Shown: positions 42,233 through 51,118, counted from the stretch's first letter. The stretch is DNA of 64,000 nt from CAXBCP01 sp963974055 (GCA_963974055.1 CAXBCP010000015.1:53642-117641); one strand, 5' to 3'. The notes: generated by a model not told the origin, from the sequence alone. Numbers and translations: made by a program.

Positions 42233-43411
42233 TCAGGCGGCTAAAGAAAGCTCGGCCTTGACGGTTGCATAGGCCCAGTCGAGCCAGGGGAAAAGAGCTT
42301 CGAGGTCCGACGTTTCGACCGTCGCGCCGGCCCATATTCTGAGGCCGGGCGGCGCATCGCGATATCCGTTTATATCGTAGGACGCGTTTTCGGACTCGAG
42401 CAGGGCATCGATCTTTTTCGGCACCGACGACTGTGCGGCGGCATCGAGCGATGCGAACCACGGATCGGTGATTTTAAGGCAGACCGATGTCGAAGACCGT
42501 TCGGCGGCGTTGCCGGCGAGAAAACCGGCCCAGTCGGATGCATCGACCCAACCGGCAATGGCCGCCAGATTGCTCTCACTGCGCCCGATCAGCGCCGAAA
42601 GACCGCCCAGGCCTTCGCCCCAGGTCAGGCCGTCCAGCGCATCCTCGACGCAGACCATCGACGGGGTGTTAATGGTCTCTCCGCGGAAAATGCCCTCGAT
42701 CAGTTCACCGCCCTTGGTCAGGCGAAATATTTTCGGCATCGGCCAGGGCGGAGAATAGCTTTCAAGCCGTTCGACCGCGCGCGGCGACAGGGCAATCATG
42801 CCATGGGCCGCTTCGCCGCCCATTACCTTTTGCCAGGACCACGTAACGACATCGAGCTTGGTCCACGGCAGGTCCATTGCGAAGACGGCCGATGTCGCAT
42901 CGCAGATTGTCAGCCCTTCGCGGTCATCGGGAATCCAGTCCCCGTCGGGAACCCGGACGCCGGATGTCGTACCGTTCCAGGTAAAGACGGCATCGCGGGA
43001 GGTATCCCATTGCGCCAGATCCGGCAGTTCGCCATAAGCCGCTTCGAACACACGGGTATCGTCGAGCTTGAGCTGTTTCAGCGTATCGCTGACCCAGCCG
43101 GCGCCGAAGCTTTCCCAGGTGAACATATCGACGCCCCGGGCGCCGAGCATCGACCACAGCGCCATTTCCACCGCGCCGGTATCGGACGCAGGCACAATGC
43201 CGAGACGATAATTTTCTGGGATCCCGAGCAACGCCTTCGACCGCTCGATAACGGCCTTCAGTTTTGCCTTGCCGGGTGCTGATCTGTGAGAACGGCCCGT
43301 CAGCGCATCCGAAAGAGCCGCTGGGGACCAGCCGGGACGTTTCGCGCACGGACCGGAAGAAAAACAAGGATTTACCGGACGGGTGCCCGGTTTCGTATTC
43401 ATAGTAGACAT
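42233..43411 (-). CDS. serC: Phosphoserine aminotransferase SerC
   Basis: 392 residues, a class V PLP enzyme that transfers an amino group from glutamate to 3-phosphohydroxypyruvate. NPCFSSGPCAKRPGW and TGRSHRSAPGKAKL mark the alphaproteobacterial-type phosphoserine aminotransferase. The PLP lysine is in VVTWSWQKVMGGEAAHG. The first ATG (43411) is taken because AGGAAGGGG lies at the right distance; an in-frame ATG three codons later is possible. First gene of the probable serC-serA-hisZ-purA unit, behind a structured leader. Confidence 0.95.
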   Translation of the reverse strand: MSTMNTKPGTRPVNPCFSSGPCAKRPGWSPAALSDALTGRSHRSAPGKAKLKAVIERSKALLGIPENYRLGIVPASDTGAVEMALWSMLGARGVDMFTWESFGAGWVSDTLKQLKLDDTRVFEAAYGELPDLAQWDTSRDAVFTWNGTTSGVRVPDGDWIPDDREGLTICDATSAVFAMDLPWTKLDVVTWSWQKVMGGEAAHGMIALSPRAVERLESYSPPWPMPKIFRLTKGGELIEGIFRGETINTPSMVCVEDALDGLTWGEGLGGLSALIGRSESNLAAIAGWVDASDWAGFLAGNAAERSSTSVCLKITDPWFASLDAAAQSSVPKKIDALLESENASYDINGYRDAPPGLRIWAGATVETSDLEALFPWLDWAYATVKAELSLAA

Positions 43412-43469
43412 AAATGCCCCTTCCTTTCAGAAGAGCTGCAACCCGTTGGGGGGTTGTGGCCCACTGACC
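43412..43469 (-). ncRNA. Candidate serC leader RNA (cis-regulatory)
   Basis: The leader between the predicted start and the serC ATG can form a stem CAACCC/GGGTTG (43451-43456 with 43439-43444). Its C-rich stretch (43448-43453) can also pair with the GGGG of the serC ribosome-binding site (43417-43420). A conserved serC leader that overlaps the ribosome-binding site is known upstream of serC-serA in alphaproteobacteria. The fit to that model is by position and general design, not by alignment. Confidence 0.4.
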
Positions 43470-43498
43470 AATCTAGGTGCGCTGCAACCGTAACGCAA
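43470..43498 (-). promoter_or_regulatory. Sigma-70-type promoter of serC
   Basis: On the minus strand TTGCGT (43493-43498) and TAGATT (43470-43475) are separated by exactly 17 bases. Transcription would start near 43463, leaving a leader of about 50 bases before the serC ATG. Confidence 0.45.
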
Positions 43499-43568
43499 TG
43501 AACCATTTGTCGCACCGCGGTAAAAGCACCTGCTATAAGGTCTTTCTGACCCGACCAACGCACCCGAG

Positions 43569-45368
43569 ATGGAAATGACCACCGAACAGCTTGCCGCCTT
43601 CGCGATCATCGTCGCATCACTTATCCTGTTTGCCTGGGGACGCTGGCGGTACGACATCGTTGCGATGGGTGCGCTGGTCACGGCCGTAATCTGCGGCCTT
43701 GTACCGTCGGAAAAGGCGTTTTCCGGGTTCGGCGACCCGGCCGTGATTACCGTGGCCGCCGTGCTGATCATCAGCCAGTCGCTGCAAAGGTCGGGGGCGA
43801 TCAACGTTCTCGCCGCCTCGATCGCCCGGCTGCCCAGCAATTCAGTTGTGCAGATCGGCGCCCTGACATTCACGGTCGCGGTGCTGTCGGCGTTCATGAA
43901 CAATGTCGGCGCGCTCGCCCTCATGCTGCCGGTGGCTATTCGGGCGGCGCAATCGTCGGATCTGCCGCCGTCCCGGGTCCTGATGCCGATCGCCTTCGGT
44001 TCGCTGCTCGGCGGACTGGCCACCCTGATCGGCACCCCGCCGAATATCATCATTTCCAGCTATCGCGCCGAGATCCTGGGCAAATCGTTCGGCGAAGGCG
44101 GCGGGTTCGGCATGTTCGATTTCGCGCCGGTCGGAGCCGCTGCGGCCCTGGTTGGGATCGTGTTTATCGTGCTGATCGGGTACCGGCTGATCCCCCATCG
44201 CGAAGGCGCCGACACCGGTCTGGAAGACCTGATGCAGATCGAAGAATACGTCACCGAACTTGAAGTCCCGGAGGAGTCTCCGCTTATCGGCAAACCCGTA
44301 CGCGAACTGGTGGTGCTGGCGGACGGCGACATTTCCGTCGTTGCCGTCCTGCGCGGCGGCGAAAAGGAACTCGCCCCACCGTGGTATACGCGGATTCAGG
44401 CGGGCGACCACCTGATCATCGAAGGCGGGACCGAAGCGATCGCCATGGCGGTCGAGAATTCGGGTTTCGAGCTTCTGGCGGACAAAAAGCTCGGCGGCGA
44501 CAGCCTTACCTCGGAGGAAGTGATCGTCCTCGAAGCGGTGGTCAACCCGGGGTCCCGGCTGGAGGGCCGGACCGCCGGCGGGCTTCGGATCAACTCCCGC
44601 TACGGCGTCAACATCCTCGCAGTCGCCCGGCAGGGCAAACCGATCCGGGACCGGATCGGTCATATCCGCTTCCAGGCGGGCGACGTCGTACTGATTCAGG
44701 GCGCAGAACAGCTTATCTACGAATCTTTAAGTTCGCTCGGCTGCCTGCCGCTGGCCGCCCGTGAGATCGCCATGGGACAGAGTAAGAGCTTCCTGCCGCT
44801 CGCGATTTTCGCCGCCGCCATCGCCGCCGCCGTTTTCGGCCTTGTCCGTATCGATGTCGCTTTTGTCGCCGCCGTCGTGGTCCTGGTCACGACCAAGCTC
44901 TTCCCGCTCCGGGAAATGTACGACAGCGTGGAATGGCCGATTATCGTCCTGCTCGGCGCATTTCTGCCGGTCGGGGCCGCGCTGAATTCAACCGGCGCCA
45001 CCGGCCTTATCGCCGACGGCATCATTTCCCTTGCCGGCGGGATGCCGCTTTGGGTCATGCTGATCACCATCATGACGATATCCGCGGTCCTGAGTGCCGT
45101 GATCAACAATGCCGCCACGGCCGTCCTGATGGCGCCGATCGCCGTCAGCGTCGCCAATATCGTCGGGGTGAATTTCGACCCCTTCCTGATGGCCGTCGCA
45201 ATCGGATCGTCAAGCGCGTTCCTGACCCCGATCGGCCATCAGTCCAATCTGCTCGTCATGGGCCCCGGCGGATACAAGTTCGGCGACTACTGGCGGCTGG
45301 GCCTGCCGCTGACAATCGTCACTTTCGCCGTCGCCGCCCCGATGCTGATCCTTGTCTGGGGACCGTAA
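43569..45368 (+). CDS. SLC13/DASS-type permease with two TrkA-C domains
   Basis: 599 residues. Two membrane halves (about 1-215 and 395-599) flank a soluble insert with two RCK_C/TrkA-C domains (about 220-385; SPLIGKPVRELVVLADGDISVVAVLRG and SRLEGRTAGGLRINSRYGVNILAVARQG, given as landmarks). Repeated substrate-site segments FMNNVGALALMLPVAI and VINNAATAVLMAPIAV match the SNT/NT-type motif of the DASS family. It likely imports an anion such as sulfate, phosphate or a dicarboxylate with Na+; the substrate is undecided. Divergent from serC. Confidence 0.9.
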   Translation: MEMTTEQLAAFAIIVASLILFAWGRWRYDIVAMGALVTAVICGLVPSEKAFSGFGDPAVITVAAVLIISQSLQRSGAINVLAASIARLPSNSVVQIGALTFTVAVLSAFMNNVGALALMLPVAIRAAQSSDLPPSRVLMPIAFGSLLGGLATLIGTPPNIIISSYRAEILGKSFGEGGGFGMFDFAPVGAAAALVGIVFIVLIGYRLIPHREGADTGLEDLMQIEEYVTELEVPEESPLIGKPVRELVVLADGDISVVAVLRGGEKELAPPWYTRIQAGDHLIIEGGTEAIAMAVENSGFELLADKKLGGDSLTSEEVIVLEAVVNPGSRLEGRTAGGLRINSRYGVNILAVARQGKPIRDRIGHIRFQAGDVVLIQGAEQLIYESLSSLGCLPLAAREIAMGQSKSFLPLAIFAAAIAAAVFGLVRIDVAFVAAVVVLVTTKLFPLREMYDSVEWPIIVLLGAFLPVGAALNSTGATGLIADGIISLAGGMPLWVMLITIMTISAVLSAVINNAATAVLMAPIAVSVANIVGVNFDPFLMAVAIGSSSAFLTPIGHQSNLLVMGPGGYKFGDYWRLGLPLTIVTFAVAAPMLILVWGP

Positions 45369-45371
45369 TCG

Positions 45372-45812
45372 TTATTCAGGCGGTTCGAGACAAAAGCTGA
45401 CGCCAAGGCGGTTCAACGCGTTCATATTGGCGGCAGTCGCCGTCAGGTCGACGATCTGGCGGTCTTCGAAATGATCCTGCAAAGCCGCAAACTGATCTGC
45501 AGGCGGGGTGCCGTCGGTAATGAGGGTGACTGATTCCGTCCAGGCAAACGCAGCCCGTTCAGCATCGGAGTAGCAATTCGCGTCCCGCCAATTTTCAACA
45601 CCTGCGATCCGCTCTTCCCTCTCGCCCAGCTCCCGGGCCTGGCGCGAATGCAGCCAGATGCAGTAATTGCATCCGTTGATCTGCGACACACGCAGTTCGA
45701 TCATCCGCCGCAAGCCCTGATCTATGGAGCTTTCATCGAGATATCGGTTTGTCGCGTACATCGACTTTGCCGCTTCGGGCGCAATTTTGCCGTAATCGAT
45801 CCTGAGGCTCAT
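45372..45812 (-). CDS. Carboxymuconolactone decarboxylase/AhpD-like protein
   Basis: 146 residues, an all-helical AhpD-type fold. The redox-active C-x-x-C motif with its downstream histidine is in NGCNYCIWLHS. Small members of this family act as alkylhydroperoxidases or disulfide reductases. The start overlaps the upstream flavin-oxidase-type gene by 4 bases (ATGA), so the two form one unit, divergent from a LysR regulator. It converges on the SLC13-type permease gene with only 3 bases between them. Confidence 0.9.
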   Translation of the reverse strand: MSLRIDYGKIAPEAAKSMYATNRYLDESSIDQGLRRMIELRVSQINGCNYCIWLHSRQARELGEREERIAGVENWRDANCYSDAERAAFAWTESVTLITDGTPPADQFAALQDHFEDRQIVDLTATAANMNALNRLGVSFCLEPPE

Positions 45813-46285
45813 TCGGCGGCCTCCCCGGTTGCAGGCCGAACGCCGTATTTCCCGAAATAGGCGTTACGCAACGCATCTTCCGTGACACCCTCGATAAAGG
45901 TATAGGCGGGCGAAATGACGGGATGCACCTGCAACACATCGACAAGAACCGCGTCAAAGACGGGAATGACATCGCCATGCTCCGCTGCAACATCTGCCCT
46001 GAGCGCCAGATAGATCGGATCGTCGCCAGCATGTACGCTTGCCCGACCACTGAAGCGGTATCCCCGGCGGGAAAAGATATCGACGCAATTGATTTCGATA
46101 CGCGGATCGCGCCTCAGGTTCCGGACCGTGCCGGGCGACGCCATGTTGGCAAACATCAGATGGGTATCGTCATGTACCCGGAGCGAGCTTTTCGGCGACA
46201 GATTGGGGCTGCCGTCTTCGTTCGTCGTTGCGACGAAGCACAGCATGGTGCCGGTCACAATCTGTTTCATGTCCGGATCGAGCAT
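45809..46285 (-). CDS. Pyridoxamine 5'-phosphate oxidase family protein (flavin-binding split barrel)
   Basis: 158 residues with the FMN-binding split-barrel fold. TMLCFVATTNEDGSPNLSPKSSL and the later RGYRFSGRASVHAGDDP are family hallmarks. It is not PdxH itself, being too short and lacking its substrate residues. Such proteins bind FMN, F420 or haem and reduce varied substrates. It overlaps the AhpD-like gene by 4 bases and lies opposite a LysR gene 95 bases away, which probably controls it. Confidence 0.88.
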   Translation of the reverse strand: MLDPDMKQIVTGTMLCFVATTNEDGSPNLSPKSSLRVHDDTHLMFANMASPGTVRNLRRDPRIEINCVDIFSRRGYRFSGRASVHAGDDPIYLALRADVAAEHGDVIPVFDAVLVDVLQVHPVISPAYTFIEGVTEDALRNAYFGKYGVRPATGEAAE

Positions 46286-46380
46286 TCAGGGCCTCCCGTT
46301 GGATTACTCACATTCCGGGCCACAATATGCATTTCTAATTTGCAACAAAATACTGCGAAATCACAACATACTGTGCAATT

Positions 46381-47277
46381 ATGCAACACATGCTCGATTG
46401 GGACGATCTTCGAATATTTCTGGCGGTCGGTCAGCAGGGCTCGCTGAATGGTGCCGCCAAGACAATAGGTATTCATCGGTCGACGGTGCTGCGGCGCATA
46501 GACAGGCTGGAACAGCAGATCGGCCAACGCCTGTTCGACCGCAGTTCCGACGGCGTTTCGCTGACGGCGGCAGGGGAACGGCTATTTCCGCAGGCAGAGA
46601 ACATGGCAGATCAGACTGCCGGTATATTGCGGGATGCCGATATCGACCACGGTCGGCCCGCCGGCGCAATCCGCGTCGGCGCCACTTTCAACCTGGCCTT
46701 TGGACTTCTGCCACGCCCCCTCGCCCTCTTTCGCGACAATTTCCCGGAAATCACGATCGATCTTGTTGCCACGGCAGACGGATACAGTCCGGTCCATCCG
46801 GACGATATCGATATCGCCTTCCGAACGCTGGAGCCCGGCACGACAGGGCATGATCAGATGATCGGCCGACGACTCGGCTCGCTTCCGGTCGCTCTCTATG
46901 GATCGGACGCGTACTTCACGAATTATCCACCACCGCAGGATTTCAGCGAAATTTCCATGCATCGCATCGTCACCGGCGGCGAAAACCTGGCACATATCGC
47001 TGCGATGCGGTGGCTGGCGGCGGAGATGGGCGACACAACCCCCGTCTACCGGGCGAGCAGCATGTTGCTGCTTCTCGCCGCCGCGCGACACGGGGTCGGT
47101 CTGGCCTGTCTGCCCAGATATCTAGGCGATGGCGAAACCGATTTGCGGCGCGTTGCAGACCTGCCGCCGGAAGTCGGTGCGGAACTCTGGTTGCTGCGCC
47201 ATCCTCATCATCGCGACACCGCACGTATGCGGGCCTTTAGCGATTTGATGTCCACTCACATTCCCGAACTGCTATAG
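46381..47277 (+). CDS. LysR-type transcriptional regulator
   Basis: 298 residues. The N-terminal winged helix-turn-helix (about 5-65) reads LRIFLAVGQQGSLNGAAKTIGIHRSTVLRRIDRLE. A co-inducer-binding domain of the periplasmic-receptor fold covers about 90-295. A second ATG lies three codons in, and neither has a strong ribosome-binding site. It is divergent from the flavin-oxidase/AhpD-like pair with an AT-rich 95-base gap, the usual set-up for LysR control of the neighbouring genes. The inducer is unknown. Confidence 0.92.
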   Translation: MQHMLDWDDLRIFLAVGQQGSLNGAAKTIGIHRSTVLRRIDRLEQQIGQRLFDRSSDGVSLTAAGERLFPQAENMADQTAGILRDADIDHGRPAGAIRVGATFNLAFGLLPRPLALFRDNFPEITIDLVATADGYSPVHPDDIDIAFRTLEPGTTGHDQMIGRRLGSLPVALYGSDAYFTNYPPPQDFSEISMHRIVTGGENLAHIAAMRWLAAEMGDTTPVYRASSMLLLLAAARHGVGLACLPRYLGDGETDLRRVADLPPEVGAELWLLRHPHHRDTARMRAFSDLMSTHIPELL

Positions 47278-47311
47278 ATTCGTTCACCGACACATTTGCG
47301 GAGGGCGCAGC

Positions 47312-48004
47312 ATGCCGATCCAACTCTATGAACTTGCCGGTCGTGACGATCGTCGCTTCAGCCCGTATTGCTGGCGGACGCGCATGGCGCTGGAGCACAA
47401 GGGTCTCCGCTACGAAACGGTTCCGGTGCGCTTTACCGACAAAGATCTGATCGCCTTTTCGGGCCAGGAGCGTGTCCCCGTCCTTAAAGACGGCGACACC
47501 GTCGTGTCGGATTCATGGGCAATCGCCGAATACCTCGAATCGCAATATCCGGATGCGCCGTCGCTTTTCGGCGGCGAAACGGGACACGGTCTTGCCAAAT
47601 TCCTGAACGTGTGGACAGACCGCGCGCTGCACCTGGCGCTGATCAAGCTGGTAATCGCGGATATTCTGGATCACGTCGACCCCGCCGATACCGGCTATTT
47701 CACCGACAGTCGCACCGCGCGTTTCGGAAAATCGCCCGCCGAGGTTCAGACCCGCTCGGACGAAGACCTCAAAGCGTTTGGCAGGGCCGTGTCCACCCTC
47801 CGGGCAGCACTCGACGGCCAGGACTTCCTGTCCGGAAGCGCGCCGGCCTATGGCGATTATATCGTGTTCGGCGCCTTCGCGTGGGCGCGGGCCATCAGCG
47901 AATTCGCATTGCTGAAAAAGGACGACCCGGTCTCTGCATGGCGGGACCGGATGCTCGGCCTTTATGGCGGCATGGCCCGCAATGCCCCCGGGTACGACAT
48001 CTAG
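47312..48004 (+). CDS. Glutathione S-transferase family protein
   Basis: 230 residues. The N-terminal thioredoxin-like domain (about 1-80) begins LYELAGRDDRRFSPYCWRTR, with the active-site serine/cysteine region SPYCW. The glutathione-binding Asp-Ser pair is in DTVVSDSWAIAEYLE. The helical C-terminal domain covers about 85-225. The SPYCWRTRMALEHKGL pattern resembles beta-etherase (LigF/LigE)-type GSTs. A good GGAGG sits upstream of the ATG. It is between the LysR gene and the two-component system, with no clear functional link. Confidence 0.9.
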   Translation: MPIQLYELAGRDDRRFSPYCWRTRMALEHKGLRYETVPVRFTDKDLIAFSGQERVPVLKDGDTVVSDSWAIAEYLESQYPDAPSLFGGETGHGLAKFLNVWTDRALHLALIKLVIADILDHVDPADTGYFTDSRTARFGKSPAEVQTRSDEDLKAFGRAVSTLRAALDGQDFLSGSAPAYGDYIVFGAFAWARAISEFALLKKDDPVSAWRDRMLGLYGGMARNAPGYDI

Positions 48005-48049
48005 GACGGCCCTGAGATTGACCGCACAAATGCTGGTATACTGATCCCC

Positions 48050-48727
48050 ATGGACGATCAGCCACATATTCTGGTTGTGGACGACGACAACCGGCTGCGC
48101 GACCTGTTGAGCCGGTATCTCGGCGAAAACGGGTTTCGGGTTACCACGGCATCCGAAGCGGCAGAAGCCCGGACCCGTATGCGGGGGCTGCAGTTCGACC
48201 TGCTTGTCGTCGATGTCATGATGCCCGGTGAAAGCGGCCTGGAATTCACGGAATCCCTTCGGTCCGTTTCCCGCGTGCCAATTCTTCTTCTGACCGCGAT
48301 GGGTGAACCCGAAGACCGCGTTTCAGGACTGGAACAGGGCGCCGACGACTATATGACAAAACCGTTCGAGCCGCGCGAGCTTGTTCTCCGCATCGAATCG
48401 ATCCTGCGGCGGACCGCGCCGGCGGTCACGGAAGGAATCGTGAGCATGGGCGACTGCCGGTTCGACATGGCCCGGCGCGAATTGCGCCGTGAAGACGCCA
48501 TCGTCAGGCTGACGACGATCGAGGCGAACCTGCTGTCTGCTTTGGCGCGAAACCCGGGTGTCGCCCTTTCCCGCGACGAACTGATCGGGCAATGCCGGAT
48601 CGACGGCGGCGAACGGACGGTCGATGTCCAGGTGACGCGTCTACGGCGCAAGATCGAGCCGGACCCGCGCGAGCCGCGCTATCTTCACACGATCCGGGGA
48701 CAGGGCTATGTGCTGCATCCGGACTGA
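48050..48727 (+). CDS. OmpR-family response regulator
   Basis: 225 residues. The receiver domain (about 5-118) has the acidic pocket DDDN, the phospho-accepting aspartate in LLVVDVMMPGESG, the T/S switch in LLLTAMGE, and lysine in DDYMTKPFEPREL. A winged-helix DNA-binding domain spans about 130-225 (RTVDVQVTRLRRKIEPDPREPRYLHT, as landmarks). It pairs with the histidine kinase that starts 21 bases downstream. Similarity to OmpR/EnvZ-type pairs suggests envelope or osmotic sensing. Confidence 0.94.
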   Translation: MDDQPHILVVDDDNRLRDLLSRYLGENGFRVTTASEAAEARTRMRGLQFDLLVVDVMMPGESGLEFTESLRSVSRVPILLLTAMGEPEDRVSGLEQGADDYMTKPFEPRELVLRIESILRRTAPAVTEGIVSMGDCRFDMARRELRREDAIVRLTTIEANLLSALARNPGVALSRDELIGQCRIDGGERTVDVQVTRLRRKIEPDPREPRYLHTIRGQGYVLHPD

Positions 48728-48748
48728 ACCTGAACGAGGGCATTGGCG

Positions 48749-50077
48749 GTGAGAGCGCCGGTACGCTTTCGTATCGCGGTCAAACGCTACCTGCCCAAAT
48801 CGTTTCTGGGCCGGTCGATCATGATCATCATCACCCCGCTGATCCTCGTGCAGGTCGTATCGACATGGGTATTCTACGACCGCCACTGGAATACGATAAC
48901 CCGCAGACTGGCGGATTCCGTCGCCGGGGAAATCGGACTCGTGGTGAATGCCAGAGGAAAGTTCGAACAGGAGAACGCCAACTGGCTGATGGAATCGGCC
49001 GCCGATATGGGCCTGTTTTTCAACTTCAAGAAAGCGGAAATCCTGCCGAATGCGCCGCCGGTAACCGGGGGCGGTATCCTCGACACCCGGCTCGCAAACG
49101 CGATGCGCGAGCGCGTGCGCCGCCCCTTCCACATCGACACCTGGAGCCACGACCGCCTGGTGCAGATCAAGGTTCAGGTGCCTGACGGGGTGATGGAAAT
49201 ATTCGTACCGCGCGAACGGCTGTTCAGTTCGACGACCTATATATTCGTGATGTGGATGGTCGGCACGTCGTTGCTGTTATTCGCGATCGCGACGATGTTC
49301 ATGCGAAATCAGGTAAGGCCGATCCGGCGCCTTGCCGCCGCGGTCGACAATTTCGGCAAGGGCCGGGACGTTCCCGATTTCCGCCCGGAAGGCGCGACCG
49401 AGATCCGCCGGGCGGCGGCGGCGTTCGAGCGCATGCGTGGGCGGATCAATAACGCATTGACCCAGCGCACCGAGATGCTGGCCGGGGTATCGCATGACCT
49501 GCGTACCCCCCTGACGCGCATGAAACTGCAACTCGCCATGCTTGCCGAATCCAAGGGTGTCGAAGACCTCAAGGAAGATCTCCGGGAAATGGAGGTAATG
49601 GTCGAGGAATTTCTCGCCTTCGCGCGCGGCGAGGGAACGGAGGAACCGTCCGAATGCGATCTCGGTGAGATTGTCGAATCAGTCGCCCGGGCGGGCTCGT
49701 CCGACCACCGGACCGTCCAGGCAACCGTCGAAGGGGATCTGAATATCCTTATCCGCCCCAACGCGATCCGGCGGTGCATCACGAATCTCGTCATCAACGC
49801 GACCACCCATGCGCAATCGGTGGAAATAGCTGCCGTCCGCCGTGGCGGACTGGTTGAAATCAATGTCGACGACGACGGACCGGGCATACCCGAATCCGAA
49901 TACGAAGCCGTCTTCAAACCGTTTTACCGACTCGATGCATCGCGCAATCCGGGAACCGGCGGGACCGGCCTTGGGCTGTCCATTGCCCGTGACCTCGCAC
50001 GCGGCAGCGGCGGCGACGTCACCCTCGACCGGTCGCCCCTGGGCGGGTTGCGGGCGACAATAAAACTGCCGGTGTGA
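48749..50077 (+). CDS. Sensor histidine kinase, EnvZ-like
   Basis: About 442 residues. A first membrane helix (about 20-45) is followed by a periplasmic domain of about 110 residues, a second helix (about 165-190) and a HAMP linker (about 192-240). The HisKA domain has the phospho-accepting histidine in LAGVSHDLRTPLTRMKL. The HATPase domain carries VINATTHA, DDDGPGIPE and GTGGTGLGLSIARD. The GTG at 48749 is chosen because GAGGG sits 8 bases upstream; a TTG two codons earlier is possible. Cognate of the upstream regulator. Confidence 0.93.
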   Translation: MRAPVRFRIAVKRYLPKSFLGRSIMIIITPLILVQVVSTWVFYDRHWNTITRRLADSVAGEIGLVVNARGKFEQENANWLMESAADMGLFFNFKKAEILPNAPPVTGGGILDTRLANAMRERVRRPFHIDTWSHDRLVQIKVQVPDGVMEIFVPRERLFSSTTYIFVMWMVGTSLLLFAIATMFMRNQVRPIRRLAAAVDNFGKGRDVPDFRPEGATEIRRAAAAFERMRGRINNALTQRTEMLAGVSHDLRTPLTRMKLQLAMLAESKGVEDLKEDLREMEVMVEEFLAFARGEGTEEPSECDLGEIVESVARAGSSDHRTVQATVEGDLNILIRPNAIRRCITNLVINATTHAQSVEIAAVRRGGLVEINVDDDGPGIPESEYEAVFKPFYRLDASRNPGTGGTGLGLSIARDLARGSGGDVTLDRSPLGGLRATIKLPV

Positions 50078-50095
50078 ACGAAGGCGCGGTCCCGG

Positions 50096-50431
50096 TCAGA
50101 ACAAGCGGGCGCCGTTCGCAACAGGCTGGTCGATATTCGCGAGAACGACCTCGCCCTCCGCATCGGGAAAGCCGAGAACAAGCACTTCGGACATGAACTT
50201 CCCGATCTGCCGCGGCGGGAAGTTCACCACGGCGGCCACCTGGCGTCCGGCGAGAGCATCGGGACTGTAATATCTGGTGATTTGCGCCGAGCTTTTTTTC
50301 TCGCCAATCCCGGGGCCAAAATCGACCCAGAGTTTAATGGCGGGCTTTCGCGCTTCGGGAAAGGGTTCGGCGCGGGTAATGGTGCCGGCCCTGATATCGA
50401 CCTTCATAAAATCGTCGAATGTGATCGTCAT
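50096..50431 (-). CDS. csaA: CsaA-like tRNA-binding protein
   Basis: 111 residues, a stand-alone OB-fold tRNA-binding domain like the C-terminus of methionyl- and phenylalanyl-tRNA synthetases. Landmarks are FMKVDIRAGTITRAEPFPEARKPA and VVNFPPRQIGKFMSEVLVLG. CsaA proteins bind tRNA as dimers and have been reported to act as secretion-related chaperones. Convergent with the histidine kinase gene; transcription from the upstream phasin gene is blocked by the terminator at 50481-50519. Confidence 0.92.
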   Translation of the reverse strand: MTITFDDFMKVDIRAGTITRAEPFPEARKPAIKLWVDFGPGIGEKKSSAQITRYYSPDALAGRQVAAVVNFPPRQIGKFMSEVLVLGFPDAEGEVVLANIDQPVANGARLF

Positions 50432-50480
50432 CTTTCTCTCCGCAAAGATTAACCGGGGCGATCATTGCGGACGGACGGTC

Positions 50481-50519
50481 AAAAGAAAACCGCCGCCCCG
50501 AAAGGGACGACGGTTTTTT
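50481..50519. terminator. Rho-independent terminator downstream of the phasin gene
   Basis: A strong hairpin (about 50489-50513; stem CCGCCGCCCC against GGGACGACGG with one or two mismatches, loop GAAA) is flanked by A-rich sequence on one side and TTTTTT on the other. On the minus strand it ends GGTTTTCTTTT, 42 bases past the phasin stop. It could also work on the plus strand. Confidence 0.75.
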
Positions 50520-50554
50520 CGACGCCAACTGGGCGACGGTACTAACGAACTGAT

Positions 50555-51025
50555 TTATTTCGCTGCGGCGGCAGCCTTTTTCGGCGCCGTCTTTTCGACA
50601 TAGGACACGACTTCGTCGAGCCCTTCGACCATGCGCTTGGAGACGATATCGACCGCCATGTTCGCCGATTTGGCGGCAATTTCCTGCGCTTCGCGTGCGG
50701 AAGAAAGGCTGTTTTCGAACGCCGTCTTGGCGAAGGCCGCCTGTTTGGCGACTTTATCCGTGGGTTCTTTGGTGGCGGCGACATCCTGAGCGAGCACGCC
50801 CGTGTCTTCCAGCGCGGCCTGCCAAAGCTCGGCCTGCTTTTTCGCAAAACCCTGCCAGCTCTCGACAACGGTCTTGTTGGCGAGGTTCAGAGCTTCCATA
50901 TTTTTCTGCTGCGCCGCGACCATGGCGTCAACATTGAATTCGGGCATTTTCATATCAGCCCAGACTTTGGTGAAATCCCATTCAGGGAACATCGCACCGT
51001 TCGTTTTTCCGTTAGCAGCCATCAT
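50555..51025 (-). CDS. Phasin family protein (polyhydroxyalkanoate granule-associated)
   Basis: 156 residues with the phasin_2-type helical domain. The N-terminal PEWDFTKVWADMKMPEFNVDAM segment and the following long amphipathic helices are typical. The tail is Ala/Lys-rich (KKAAAAAK). Phasins coat PHA granules. Two adjacent ATGs are present; the second, at 51022, has better spacing (6 bases) from AGGAG. It has its own strong promoter with two palindromic operators, and no synthase gene is in the window. Confidence 0.92.
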   Translation of the reverse strand: MMAANGKTNGAMFPEWDFTKVWADMKMPEFNVDAMVAAQQKNMEALNLANKTVVESWQGFAKKQAELWQAALEDTGVLAQDVAATKEPTDKVAKQAAFAKTAFENSLSSAREAQEIAAKSANMAVDIVSKRMVEGLDEVVSYVEKTAPKKAAAAAK

Positions 51026-51081
51026 ATGCTCCTGTTGAGTGTGTCGATTGGTTGTGGTTCGTGTTCGTCAATCGTGACAGG

Positions 51082-51110
51082 AATATATGTTGTGCAGTGC
51101 ACCATGTCAA
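51082..51110 (-). promoter_or_regulatory. Strong sigma-70 promoter of the phasin gene
   Basis: On the minus strand TTGACA (51105-51110) and TATATT (51082-51087) are separated by exactly 17 bases. Transcription should start near 51075, about 50 bases before the phasin start. One operator palindrome fills the spacer and another lies just upstream of the -35 element. Confidence 0.85.
51090..51104. promoter_or_regulatory. Phasin operator 1 (within the promoter spacer)
   Basis: TTGTGC-AGT-GCACCA, a 15-base palindrome with one mismatch, lies between the -35 and -10 elements. The core TGC-N3-GCA is shared with operator 2 and with the CTGC-N3-GCAG sites known for the PHA repressor PhaR in alphaproteobacteria. 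Bound protein would block RNA polymerase. Confidence 0.7.
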
Positions 51111-51118
51111 GGAACTAA

